From: Mesostigma viride
Lineage: Eukaryota > Streptophyta > Mesostigmatophyceae > Mesostigmatales > Mesostigmataceae
Direction: 5' to 3'
NCBI GenBank assembly: GCA_009746045.1
Contig: RPFO01000213.1
Coordinates: 4,919,502-4,983,501, forward strand
Length of the DNA stretch: 64,000 bases
In this document: one piece after another, positions 46,981 through 55,227 of the stretch
Layout: every line of letters begins with the position of its first letter
Numbering within the stretch: position 1 is the first letter of the stretch
Position numbers and translations under genes: made by a program
The notes under the pieces: model-generated
What the model was told of the DNA's origin: nothing
The model's input: only the letters and a program-made list of their open reading frames with translations
Databases searched by the model: none

Positions 46981-47880
46981 ATGCAAGCGCCTCAGGTTCG
47001 TGTGTTTTTTTTTTGTTACTGCCATATGTTTGCTCTTTAACTTCCATTAATCTCTTTTATTATATACCATTGCTGACCTGCTATCTATTAATTAATCTAT
47101 ACAATAATCATTAATATAGATCTGTCGGTATCTATGCATTTTTTTGTGTTTTTTCCTGCAGAGGCAGGAAACGCAGTTGTCAAGTGCCCAGATGGCCATC
47201 GAGGCGGAAGAGGGAGCTTCTGTGTGTAGGGGCGGTCTTCTCGTAAAAAAGGCTCTCCAAAAAAATCAGCGGGAGCTGATGACTTTGTTGCTCTCGTGCA
47301 GGTTTTGCCGCCTGAACAGTACTAGTCAGGGAGATATGCGACTGTACACCTTTGTCACCAGTGGCGGCCCGCACCACGTCCATGTGGGAGGATTCTGCGA
47401 CAACTGCCGCGTTTCCTTTGAGAACATTGTGACGTCGAGTACTCCCTGCCCTATGTGCACGGCGGAGGGGGCGAATTTGTTCCGTGTGCCCTTGTTGGTA
47501 CCCCCTTCTTCAAGTTCGACCCCTCCGCAACACTCGTCTGCAACTCGTTCCGCCTCGGGTTTCGTCTTTATGTTGCGGAGAGGCGCCCCGCGCGAGAGGA
47601 GCCGCCAGAGGGTGGTCAGCCCGGCGAGGTCGTGACAGCAGCAGAGGAGCTGCCAGAGGGTGGTCAGCCCGAGGTCGAGTCAGCAGCAGAGGAGCTGCCA
47701 GAGGGTGGTCAGCCTGAGGTCGTGACAGCAGCAGAGGAGCTGCCAGGGCGTGGTGGGATGGAGGGGCAGGGCTCTTCCTGCGATGAGGCGTATCGTTTCC
47801 TGTCGGATGAACAGGTTGACAATCTTGTCATGCATGAGCTGCTATTAGTTCGTCCAATGTGCTCTCTGACAGGCGTGTAG
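46981..47880 (+). CDS. RING-like Cys-rich protein with C-terminal repeats, possible intron and frameshift
   Basis: The frame open from 47162 has three CxxC pairs and a His cluster (LSCRFCRL, HHVHVGGFCDNC, PCPMCT), a RING- or treble-clef-like pattern. A spliced model fits: ATG CAA GCG CCT CAG at 46981-46995, GT at 46996, an AT-rich 166-nt intron with a CTGAC-like branch site, and a TTTTTTCCTGCAG acceptor ending at 47161, in phase. Without splicing, ATG 47192 is the likely start. The zinc-binding frame ends at 47635. An overlapping frame to 47880 encodes three near-identical ELPEGGQPEV...AAE repeats, so a frameshift near 47560-47600 may have split one gene. Function unknown; ubiquitin ligase is one possibility. 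Confidence 0.45.
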
Positions 47881-48076
47881 TACTACTAATATATTTTGTG
47901 TACACGGATATTGTGTAATCAATAATCAACCAATTAAATGAATTTAAACTGCCATCAAACATTGTACTCATCACAAGCACTCACTCATCATAAGCAATTG
48001 GCATTGTGTCCGCGCGTCCGCGTTTGTCCGCGCCCCAGACAATTCTCAGCTGCAGTTAGAGCCATCGTCCGCGTAG

Positions 48077-49009
48077 ATGACCAAAACGTTCCGCGTGTCC
48101 GCGGACGCCCGCGAGTGGCGCCTGAGCGTGCGGGCGGCGTCCACGGTGCCGCAGCGGTACTACGGGCGCGCGACCAAGTGGCAGTTGCGCCGTCTCGCGC
48201 TGCTGCAGGGTATGCGCCCCCTGCGGCAGTTGACGCACCGGGAGCTGGAGTGCGGCGTGTACGCGAACCAGTGCGCGGTGCGGATCCAGCGGTGGGTGAG
48301 GCGCGTGGTGCTTCCGTGGCACAGGGCGAAGAGGACGGTGGCGCGGCGGCTGGCCCTTCGCGTGACGAACAAGGAGGACCCGATCACGATGGACGCGCTG
48401 CCGCCGCCGGAGCGGGTGTTCAAGTTCGTGCGTCCGACGCGGCAGGTGGTGGGGTTCGACGCGGTGAGGCTGGCCGAGTACATCAACACTTCGGGGCGGT
48501 TCGAGGACCCGGCCACGCGGTTCCCGTTCACGCCGGTGGACCTGTGGCGGCTGGACAAGCAGGTGCGGGATCTGGGGTATCAGCGCCACTCGACGCTGTT
48601 CCTCTACTCTCACCCGGAGATCGTGCGGGCGATGAGGGAGCACGAGTCGCTGGTGGTGGGGCTGGAGCGGATGGTGGTGAACATCGCCCAACAGATGGGC
48701 GAGATCCTGGCGGAGGAGGGCGCGGACCATTCGACGCTGGGACTGATCTCGTCGGACTACCTTCCCGATTGGCGGTCGTTCTTCCGCCACCTGCACGCGC
48801 TGGACCCTAACTCGGCCAGGAGCACGATGGACAACTGCTGTCAGGTTCTGCGGAACGAGATGGAGGGGCTCCCGGAGAACGACCAGGGCGACACACGGCG
48901 CGGCTGCCTGGCCGCCCTGTCGATGGTTATGTCGACGTACCTGACGACGTGCGGCGTGGCCACCCTGGCTCTTCACGCCGACCAGCCGGGGCTGCTCGTC
49001 TTCTTTTAG
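48077..49009 (+). CDS. IQ-motif and U-box-like protein
   Basis: 310 residues from ATG 48077. An IQ-like helix (NQCAVRIQRWVRRVVLPW, about residues 63-80) is followed by NKEDPITMDALP. After a short loop comes GRFEDPATRFPFTPVDLWRL (about 140-160). This two-part DPI...DPxTR...DL pattern resembles the degenerate U-box/RING-like domains found in many large DNA virus proteins. A basic N-terminus and a mostly helical C-terminal half follow. Likely roles (ubiquitin-related or scaffold) are inference. The gene ends at linker 2. Confidence 0.6.
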   Translation: MTKTFRVSADAREWRLSVRAASTVPQRYYGRATKWQLRRLALLQGMRPLRQLTHRELECGVYANQCAVRIQRWVRRVVLPWHRAKRTVARRLALRVTNKEDPITMDALPPPERVFKFVRPTRQVVGFDAVRLAEYINTSGRFEDPATRFPFTPVDLWRLDKQVRDLGYQRHSTLFLYSHPEIVRAMREHESLVVGLERMVVNIAQQMGEILAEEGADHSTLGLISSDYLPDWRSFFRHLHALDPNSARSTMDNCCQVLRNEMEGLPENDQGDTRRGCLAALSMVMSTYLTTCGVATLALHADQPGLLVFF

Positions 49010-49029
49010 CCTGGCCAGCCGCCGTTCAT

Positions 49030-49075
49030 ACTATCGCGAAGCCTATATAGCATACACATATAACCTCGCTATAGG
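49030..49075. other. AT-rich linker 2
   Basis: A short AT-rich segment contains GCGAAGCCTATATAGC and CGCTATAGGCAAC, which together form an imperfect inverted pair. It lies between the U-box-like gene and a truncated minus-strand frame. Confidence 0.6.
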
Positions 49076-49195
49076 CAACTCTTTGGTAATCGCCAGGGTC
49101 TCGGTGATGGCGGAGTCGAAGAGGTCGCATGCGGCGATGCCCCCCCGCTCGTACTTGGTCTTGATGACTCGCCCGACCAACGCGACGGTGGCCAT
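49043..49195 (-). pseudogene. N-terminal fragment of a membrane protein, cut at linker 2
   Basis: From ATG 49195 (or GTG 49216) the minus strand reads RYILMATVALVGRVIKTKYE and continues about 25 residues to ITKEL. It then runs straight into linker 2 and stops at TAG 49043-49045. The hydrophobic start followed by basic residues looks like the N-terminus of a small membrane protein whose remainder is missing. Codon composition is virus-like up to the linker and then becomes AT-rich. Confidence 0.4.
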
Positions 49196-49289
49196 GAGGA
49201 TGTACCTGGTGCGCACAAAAAAAGGCGGCCCGTAGCGCGCTTAAAGAGACGAAATCTTTTCGGATTAAAGATTGAAAGAGGACCGTCGG

Positions 49290-50129
49290 ATGGACGGCGC
49301 GTGGATGATCCGCCGTGCGTCGGCCCGCGAGCAGAACGACGTGCTGAAGGCGGTGACGGCGACGTGCCGCTCCAACGACCTCCCGCGCCCGACAATCCAC
49401 CGTGTCGCGGACACCGCGCACCTGGTGGGGGAGATGGTGGGAGACAGGTACTGGGCGTGCGACTTTACGCGCGGGGTCCACTGCCTGCTGTCCCTGGTGC
49501 GCGTCCGCGGGGGGCGCACGGTGTGTGCGATGGTGCATTGGGACAAGTCGGTGTACATCGTCCGCATGCCCCCTTTCAAGGTGCGCCTGTTCAGAGGCAC
49601 GGTGTTGCAGGGGGTGCTCGGGTTCGACGGGGGGAAGACGACCTTCTTCGCCCACGACTGTTTGGCGTTCGCTAGGAAGTCGATGCTATCCCTGCCGTTC
49701 GAGGCACGCATGGAGAAGGCGCGGGAAACCGCGGGCATGAGCTTTCCTAGTCACTCCTCTCCCTACAGCAACGTGTTCATTCGCTGTGTTTCCTACCTAC
49801 CTAGTGACACGATCAGCACACGCAGTCCAAATACTCTTTTTATTCCCAATTCGGCAATAATTACAAATCAATACAAACACGGGGAGGTCACGCTGGCTCT
49901 GCTCGGTCAGCCCCACTTGGTCACAGAGTTCGGCAGCCTATGCACTCCTATGCACGCTACCTCCCCTTCCTGTACATCAGGCGGTCCACCTTCTGAGCCA
50001 ATCTCAGCACCGGCACTTTTGCGTCGCCCGCCACGACTTTCCCCCTCCCCGCCTCCGCCGCGCAGGACTGAACGGCCGCGGACGGCGATGGGAACAAGAC
50101 CGAGCGGAGCGCCGGTGTTATTTGCGTAG
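49290..50129 (+). CDS. capping-enzyme/ligase-like nucleotidyltransferase-fold protein, possibly inactive
   Basis: From ATG 49290 the protein reads YWACDFTRGVHCLLSLVRV, then FRGTVLQGVLGFDGGKTTFF and SLPFEARMEKARE. The order resembles nucleotidyltransferase motifs of mRNA capping enzymes (KxDG-x-R, then a TLLDGE-type strand followed by F..D.L). The catalytic Lys and the Asp/Glu of these motifs are not present, so activity is doubtful. After about 49740 the frame loses any such similarity. It overlaps the 3' end of the primase gene on the other strand, so the true end may be earlier. An alternative is an unrelated viral protein. Confidence 0.4.
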   Translation: MDGAWMIRRASAREQNDVLKAVTATCRSNDLPRPTIHRVADTAHLVGEMVGDRYWACDFTRGVHCLLSLVRVRGGRTVCAMVHWDKSVYIVRMPPFKVRLFRGTVLQGVLGFDGGKTTFFAHDCLAFARKSMLSLPFEARMEKARETAGMSFPSHSSPYSNVFIRCVSYLPSDTISTRSPNTLFIPNSAIITNQYKHGEVTLALLGQPHLVTEFGSLCTPMHATSPSCTSGGPPSEPISAPALLRRPPRLSPSPPPPRRTERPRTAMGTRPSGAPVLFA

Positions 50130-51426
50130 GCTCGGACCTGTACCCCCTGCAGTCCTCGTCAAAGCAGCGCTGCCTCACGCCGTCCGGGGATATCGTGAAC
50201 CACACGTTATTGTGGGCGTGCTCCCCCCCTTTGTTGCCGCACGTCCGGTACTTGGTCCACGCCGAGTACATGGAGCCGCTCACGAAAACGTTCGTGACGG
50301 GGGCCGCCTTCGCCATCAGGTGCACCGCGTCACGCGCGGCCCCCCACCGCGGGGAGGAGGGCTGCACGCAATCTCCGTGCTGCTTGTGGAACCCCAGCCG
50401 TTGCGCGTCCCGCTCGGCCTGTTCTGTCTTCAGTTTCGCGGGCTTGGCCTTGCGCTTCCCCTTGTCCTTCTCGGCCGAGGTCACGCACGTGGCCGGGTCG
50501 TAGGATGCCGGCGGAGTGATTACCAGGCGCGGGACCTCCTGCTCGACGTACAGGCGCACGGAGGTCAACTTGAGGAACTTCAGAGGGTCCTCCTTCACGT
50601 CCTCGTCCGTGAACTCCTGCTCCACCTCGCCATCGCCGCCCACGATGCCCCAGGGGTGGTAGGCGCGCTTGTCGTAAATCCGAGTGCGCTCGCACAGCTC
50701 GCACCCTTTGAACAGCCTCGATTTGGTCAGGCAGAACTCGCACCGGCCGCAGCGCGCGTCCGGCCCGCTCAACTTCTCGCAGTTGTTCTCGTCGAGCTTG
50801 TGGATCTTCTTCATGCACGGCACGCAGCGCTCGCACTTCCAGCTCCACAGGATGCGGATCCCGTTGTCCAGCAGCACGGTCTTGTCGACCACGGCGCTCC
50901 ACGGGTTCTCTGGGGGGCGCTCCCCTAGCTCCGCCTGCAGCTTCTCCACGATGATGGATCGGAGGAGGAGGGCGGCGTCCCTGTCGACGGGCACGTAGGG
51001 GAAGTGCACGTGAAATCCGGTCTTCACCCCGTCCTTCCGGTCCTTGGGTGGTGCGCGACAGACCACCATCGTGTGGTCCAGGGTGAGGTCGCGGTCCTGG
51101 AACCGCGCGCACGCGGCCAGCACCTCCTGGACCCTCGGCAGCCACTGGTGGATGACCACGTCCCCCATGTCCTTCTCGTCGACGCAGTCCAGATCGAGGA
51201 AGAAGGGGAACGGCCCGTCCCGCGGCTTCTGCTCGACGACGAGGTTCTTTCCGTCCTTGCCGTCCTTGGCGACCTTTTCGTAGAAGTAGTGCAGGTTCTC
51301 GGCGTCCATGGCCACGCGGCCGCCCCGGAACCCGTCCAGCAGCAGGTGGGTGTACTCATCCGTCTTGCCGACAAACAAGTCCTTCTGGACCAGCCAGCGC
51401 GTGGCGGCAGAGTAGGGATCCCCCAT
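49957..51426 (-). CDS. archaeo-eukaryotic-type primase (PrimPol-like)
   Basis: 489 residues from ATG 51426. The primase core shows FFLDLDCVDE (metal-binding DxD, 78-80), TGFHVHFP (His 139/141) and DNGIRILWSWK (187-197). A Cys-rich insertion with about nine Cys lies at 198-245 (CERCVPC, CGRCEFC, CELC). Near the C-terminus, CGNKGGEHAHNNVWF followed by RQRCFDEDCRG matches the Cys-His...Cys-Cys zinc-binding module of herpesvirus UL52/PrimPol-type primases. It would synthesise primers for viral DNA replication. It is the best-supported replication gene here; no helicase is fused to it. Confidence 0.82.
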   Translation of the reverse strand: MGDPYSAATRWLVQKDLFVGKTDEYTHLLLDGFRGGRVAMDAENLHYFYEKVAKDGKDGKNLVVEQKPRDGPFPFFLDLDCVDEKDMGDVVIHQWLPRVQEVLAACARFQDRDLTLDHTMVVCRAPPKDRKDGVKTGFHVHFPYVPVDRDAALLLRSIIVEKLQAELGERPPENPWSAVVDKTVLLDNGIRILWSWKCERCVPCMKKIHKLDENNCEKLSGPDARCGRCEFCLTKSRLFKGCELCERTRIYDKRAYHPWGIVGGDGEVEQEFTDEDVKEDPLKFLKLTSVRLYVEQEVPRLVITPPASYDPATCVTSAEKDKGKRKAKPAKLKTEQAERDAQRLGFHKQHGDCVQPSSPRWGAARDAVHLMAKAAPVTNVFVSGSMYSAWTKYRTCGNKGGEHAHNNVWFTISPDGVRQRCFDEDCRGYRSEPTQITPALRSVLFPSPSAAVQSCAAEAGRGKVVAGDAKVPVLRLAQKVDRLMYRKGR

Positions 51427-51529
51427 GACCGTCCACCTCGACGTAGGCCTGTCGGAAGGGGAAGAGACAGGTCACGAGAGACCAGAAGGACACGAAGACA
51501 GTCAGCGACAGGACGAGCGAGGGGTCCAT
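51372..51529 (-). CDS. small membrane ORF overlapping the primase start
   Basis: From the second Met (51529) the frame encodes MDPSLVLSLTVFVSFWSLVT and then a short basic tail that overlaps the first codons of the primase in another frame, closing near 51356. A single transmembrane segment at the extreme N-terminus is clear. Whether it is expressed is uncertain. Confidence 0.25.
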
Positions 51530-51611
51530 CGCAATCAAGGGCGAGAAATAAATTGCGCCGTTTTACGTGCGCTCGGGGGCAGACAGGCACAAAAAAAAAA
51601 CTACTACAAAG

Positions 51612-52382
51612 ATGAGCCACAAGGAGATGCACCCCCACCCCATTCTGACGGATATCAAGACGGACGGGGGCAGCTCTGACGTCACGCCGGCCAGCTCCCC
51701 CAAGTACGACATGACGAAGCTCACTACGAACCTGGAGAACGCCCACGACATGGGCATCTACAAGTACGTGATCCGCGACAAGGAGACAAACTCCGAGTGG
51801 ACGCGCGACATGGAGGAGCTGGTGTACGGATGGGGCCAGAAGGGGGTCGGGTTTCGCCACATGCACGACATGGCGTCACGCTACTTCCGCAGCTGGTCTC
51901 AGGGGTTGGGCATTCCGGCGATCATCCTGTCCACGGTGGCCGGCACCGCCTCTCTTTCGAAGGTGGCATCCGGCAGCCATTACGGCGACACGGCGGCCAT
52001 CGCTATCGGCGTGGTCAGCATGGTGGTGTCGGCGCTGACCGGCGTCCAGAACTTCATGCAGTTCACAAGACGGTCCGAGCAGCACAAGCAGATGTCGAAC
52101 CGATTCGGGTCCTTCTTCCGGGAGATCGATTGCGAGCTGACCAAGCCCCGGGCCCACCGTCAGAATGCGTTCGAGTTCATCCAGGTCTGCCGGCTGACGC
52201 TCGACAACCTTTTGGCGCAAGGCCCGGACATGCCCGAGTTCATAGCGCAGAGGTACAGGCGCAAGGTGAGGGAAACGGGCGAGGGGTCGGAGTCTGGCGA
52301 CGGGCCGGGGAAGGTGGTCGTGAGCGTGAAGAGGGATCGCGAGGCCCACGCTGTGGTGCGCATAATGGGGGCGGCGGGATAA
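51612..52382 (+). CDS. SLATT-domain two-transmembrane protein
   Basis: About 256 residues. ATG 51612 is preferred over an in-frame ATG at 51567 because homology-like sequence begins later and an A-rich run precedes it. Two hydrophobic helices (LGIPAIILSTVAGTASL and AIAIGVVSMVVSALTGV) are separated by a short loop and followed by a long amphipathic region (RRSEQHKQMSNRFGSFFREI). This is the signature of the SLATT family of 2TM proteins. In bacteria these are predicted effectors associated with nucleotide-sensing immunity, and they are also reported in giant viruses. Role here unknown; membrane perturbation is inference. Confidence 0.75.
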   Translation: MSHKEMHPHPILTDIKTDGGSSDVTPASSPKYDMTKLTTNLENAHDMGIYKYVIRDKETNSEWTRDMEELVYGWGQKGVGFRHMHDMASRYFRSWSQGLGIPAIILSTVAGTASLSKVASGSHYGDTAAIAIGVVSMVVSALTGVQNFMQFTRRSEQHKQMSNRFGSFFREIDCELTKPRAHRQNAFEFIQVCRLTLDNLLAQGPDMPEFIAQRYRRKVRETGEGSESGDGPGKVVVSVKRDREAHAVVRIMGAAG

Positions 52383-52408
52383 AATTCTCGTCTAATAGCA
52401 ACCTGACG

Positions 52409-52630
52409 ATGGACACGTTGCCGTCTCTCCTGGTCTTCTTCGCGGCGTCCTACCTGCTCCTGCGCGCGAAACCCGCGTGCATGTTCGAGCCGGACGGGCG
52501 CCCCATGAAGTTCGGGGTCGGCGCGCGGCAGACGCTCACGCCGTTCTGGCTGGTGGCGCTCGTGCTGGGGCTGTACGTCCCGTCGGCCCTGCTTCCAGCC
52601 AGGGGCGGGTACCGCGGCTACGGGTGGTAA
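52409..52630 (+). CDS. small two-transmembrane protein
   Basis: 73 residues from ATG 52409, 26 bp after the SLATT gene and co-directional. Hydrophobic segments LPSLLVFFAASYLLL and PFWLVALVLGLYVPSAL flank a central CMFEPDGRPMKFG. Small NCLDV membrane proteins often have this layout (TM, a PDG-containing loop, TM). The C-terminus is Gly/Arg/Tyr-rich. No specific function known. Confidence 0.6.
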   Translation: MDTLPSLLVFFAASYLLLRAKPACMFEPDGRPMKFGVGARQTLTPFWLVALVLGLYVPSALLPARGGYRGYGW

Positions 52631-52692
52631 AAAGAAATCTCGGCGACTGGTAACTCTCTCTCGCACACGCCCGAAGTCCGTTGCACCCTATC

Positions 52693-52956
52693 ATGGACAA
52701 CCGCAACACCCACCCCAAGGATGACAGCAGCACATGCGCGCCAGGGAAGGGATGCGACGATGGATGCGAGGGCTGCGACACGTGTCGCCCCCTTGCTGAC
52801 TTGCCGGACCATTTTCAGTGCCAGTACAGAGACGAGCTGCTGAATCTCTACCTGACGCTGAAGGAGCAGTGCGCGGCGTACGGTTACCCGCTGCTTCAAG
52901 ACTTGACGTTCGCGGCCTTCGAGGACTTCGCGTTGTCCCACTCGAGGTTGGGCTGA
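52693..52956 (+). CDS. small Cys-rich protein
   Basis: 87 residues from ATG 52693, with an in-frame ATG four codons earlier at 52681. The N-terminal part has a dense Cys cluster (CAPGKGCDDGCEGCDTC) that could bind metal or form disulfides. It is followed by a helical C-terminal half (YRDELLNLYLTLKEQCAAYG). It is co-directional with the two preceding genes. No family recognised. Confidence 0.5.
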   Translation: MDNRNTHPKDDSSTCAPGKGCDDGCEGCDTCRPLADLPDHFQCQYRDELLNLYLTLKEQCAAYGYPLLQDLTFAAFEDFALSHSRLG

Positions 52957-53093
52957 GAGCCCCGCCCGCTCCTAAAAAGGCCTCAAATGCCTTCTGCCCC
53001 CTCCTTTGGATGGCGTGCATCGGGAGGCGGAGGGGGGGACTGTCTCTGTCTCTCATTCGGACGAGCTCTCCCACGATACTACCTTACCGAACC

Positions 53094-53200
53094 TCGCGAT
53101 GCCTCGGACTAATCAACCTATATATATCCTATATTATGCGAATATATTAATAAGTCATCGTATATAGACTGTTCCTATGTAGCGTAGCCTATAGGGGGAG
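53094..53200. other. AT-rich linker 3
   Basis: Contains CCTATATATATCCTATATTA, TATTAATAAGTC and GCGTAGCCTATAGGGGG. The word TAGCCTATAGG recurs in linker 4. It lies immediately before an open frame that lacks an obvious start. Confidence 0.65.
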
Positions 53201-53466
53201 GTAGCGGCGGTACAGGGGTGGAGATATTGCGAGAGGCGGCCTTGGAGCGAAGGAAAATAGAAGCGCAAAGGAATTTAGAAGCCCAACTCCTGAACCTATC
53301 TCTAGACGATCAAGACGAAGAAGTCAACAGAGGCGTCCGGCGTAATTTGGACCGCTTGAGCACAGCCGTGCGACGACTAGGCGTCTACAGGCCGCCATCG
53401 AAAAAGCTCAAACCGTTGTCCACCTTCATGGAGTACGCTCTCCTTAAGTCGGGGATGAAGAGCTGA
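53188..53466 (+). CDS. uncharacterised charged helical ORF, apparently 5'-truncated
   Basis: The frame opens at the edge of linker 3 and has no ATG at its start; GTG 53218 is possible. It encodes a charged helix (LREAALERRKIEAQRNLEAQ), an acidic stretch (LSLDDQDEEVNRG) and a basic tail with PPSKKLKPLS. It stops 50 bp before the acceptor of the ribonucleotide reductase exon. It could be the 3' end of an intron-borne ORF or another gene fragment joined at the linker. No homologue recognised. Confidence 0.35.
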   Translation, partial: PIGGGSGGTGVEILREAALERRKIEAQRNLEAQLLNLSLDDQDEEVNRGVRRNLDRLSTAVRRLGVYRPPSKKLKPLSTFMEYALLKSGMKS

Positions 53467-53513
53467 CACGCCCTCGCTGCATGTGATGCTGTTACGCGCT
53501 GCTTTGTTTGCAG

Positions 53514-54492
53514 CGAGATCCTCCTCGGCAACAAGTCCTTCTGCAATTTAACGGAGGTCAACCTGGCCGCCTTCAAGGAGGGGAACAAGGCGGGCCTCGA
53601 GCGCGCCCTCGTCCTCGCCAGCCGCATGAACTACCGCCAGACGCTCGTCGACCTCAGGGACGAGATCCTACAAGAGGCCTGGCACCTCAACAACCAGTTC
53701 CTGCACCTGTGCGGCGTCGGCCTCACCGGCATCGTGGCCAGGCCGGACCTGCACCCCTACGACTTCCGCCGCATGAAGAACGTCGCCGTCTCCTCCGCCT
53801 ACGAGATGGCGCGCGCCCTGGGGAAGCCCCTGCCCAAGAACGTCACCTGCATCAAGCCCAGCGGCACCCTCTCCAAAATCATGGGCACGCGCGAGTGGGG
53901 GGAGGTGCCCGAGGGCGTGCACATGCCCCTCGGGAAGTACATCTTCAACAACGTCACCTACTCGCGCCACGACCCGCTGGTCCGGCGGTTCGTAGAGGCC
54001 AACTACAGGGTGGTCGAGAAGCCCTTCGACCCGGAGGCCGTGCTCGTGACCTTCCCCGTCGCCTTCACCTCCGTCCCCTTCACCAAGACCGTCGTCACGC
54101 GCAAGGACGGCGCCGTGGAAGAGGTCGAGGTGAACGCCGAGACAGCGCTCGACCAGCTCGACAGGTACAAGAGGCTCATGGACAACTACTGCGAGCAGAA
54201 CGTCTCGTGCACGGTCTCCTACGACCCCGCCGAGGCCCCCGCCATCGTCGACTGGCTCATGAACAACTGGGACTCCTACGTGGGGGTCTCCTTCCTCCTG
54301 CGCGCCGACCCCACCAAGAGCGCCGCCGACCTGGGATACAGCTACCTGCCCCAGGAGGTGGTCACCGAGGCCGCCTTCGCCAAGTACGCCGGCGCGCTCA
54401 AGCCCGTCGACTACTCCGGCGTCCTGCACGTGGACGACGACGCTGCCCTCATGGAGCCCGACTGCCCCAGCGGCGCCTGCCCCGTCCGCTAG
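53514..54492 (+). pseudogene. class II ribonucleotide reductase, 3' exon / C-terminal fragment
   Basis: The frame from 53515 begins GEILLGNKSFCNLTEVN (the G from a split codon), continuing the NPCGE active-site motif. It is preceded by a pyrimidine-rich TGCTTTGTTTGCAG acceptor. Downstream are TCIKPSGTLSKIMG and IFNNVTYSRHDPLVRRF, typical of the monomeric adenosylcobalamin-dependent triphosphate reductase (class II) that makes deoxynucleotides. The C-terminal pair DCPSGACPVR carries the redox cysteines. About 325 residues are present. The N-terminal half (ATP-cone/barrel start and NPCG) is not upstream on this strand. The gene is therefore partial here: either its 5' exon lies elsewhere or it was lost at linker 3. 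Confidence 0.8.
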
Positions 54493-54496
54493 CCGG

Positions 54497-55145
54497 TCAC
54501 ATCCCGGCCATCATCGCCGGAGGATACATCATCGGCGGAGGATACACCATGCGCTGGGGCGGCAGAGAGGGGAGCGACATCATCATGGGAGACAGGTCCA
54601 GCTGGATCGCCTCGGGGGCGCCAGACGACCGACGCTTGAACAAATAGTACGCCAGCCAGCCGGCCAGCAGAACGAACACCAGCACCAGCAGCTTGCCCGC
54701 GCCCGACATTCCCGACCCGTCGTCCTTCTGCACGCTCGGCGGGAGCGACCTCGCGTTGTAGTACCCATCCTGACCGCCGCCCGGGATGCCCGACCCGTAC
54801 GCGCTCGAAGCTCCCTTCCCCCCCCCCGCCGAACATCTTGTCCACCGCGAGCCCCCCCGCCGCCATCAGCCCGCCGGCGCCCAGGTTGATCGCGAGGAAC
54901 TTGGCCACACTTTTCCCCCTGCTGCTCTTCGAGGCCGTCTCGGCGACCTCGTCGGCGCCCTTCAACACCGTCTTGCCCGCCGCGTCTGCCGCGTCGTCGG
55001 CGCCCTTCAACACCGTCTTCCCCGCCCCGCCTGCCACGTCGTCGGCCACCCCGCCAGTGCCCTTTGTGACGCTGCTGAGGGCCCTGGGCACCGCCTTCGC
55101 CATGTTCATCGCCGACCGTGCGACGTTCGCAAAAGCGGTCGCCAT
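54497..55145 (-). CDS. two-TM Ala/Gly-rich membrane protein, frame broken at a C-tract
   Basis: From ATG 55145 the protein has tandem AGKTVLKGADDAADA-type repeats and a hydrophobic segment FLAINLGAGGLMAAGGLAV, then KMFGGGG. Here a 10-base C-tract (54818-54827) breaks the frame. The continuing product is read in the neighbouring frame (YYNARSLPP, then GKLLVLVFVLLAGWLAYYLF and a Met/Pro-rich tail) to 54497. The combined product would be a two-TM virion-type membrane protein. The homopolymer suggests a sequencing or replication slip. Function unknown. Confidence 0.5.
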
Positions 55146-55227
55146 CGCGGTACTCTTGCACTTATATAAGCGTCGAGAAAAATTGGGCAGTCCTTAATTT
55201 ATGTACATTGATCAATAAAACGACACC

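Noticed and set aside
50122-51145. Antisense and shifted frames of 260-270 codons over the primase
   Set aside because: GC-rich shadows without motifs; the primase frame explains the region.
53508-54647. 379-codon plus-strand frame over the reductase
   Set aside because: Its Arg/Pro/Gly-rich translation is a shifted-frame shadow of the reductase frame, which carries all the family motifs.
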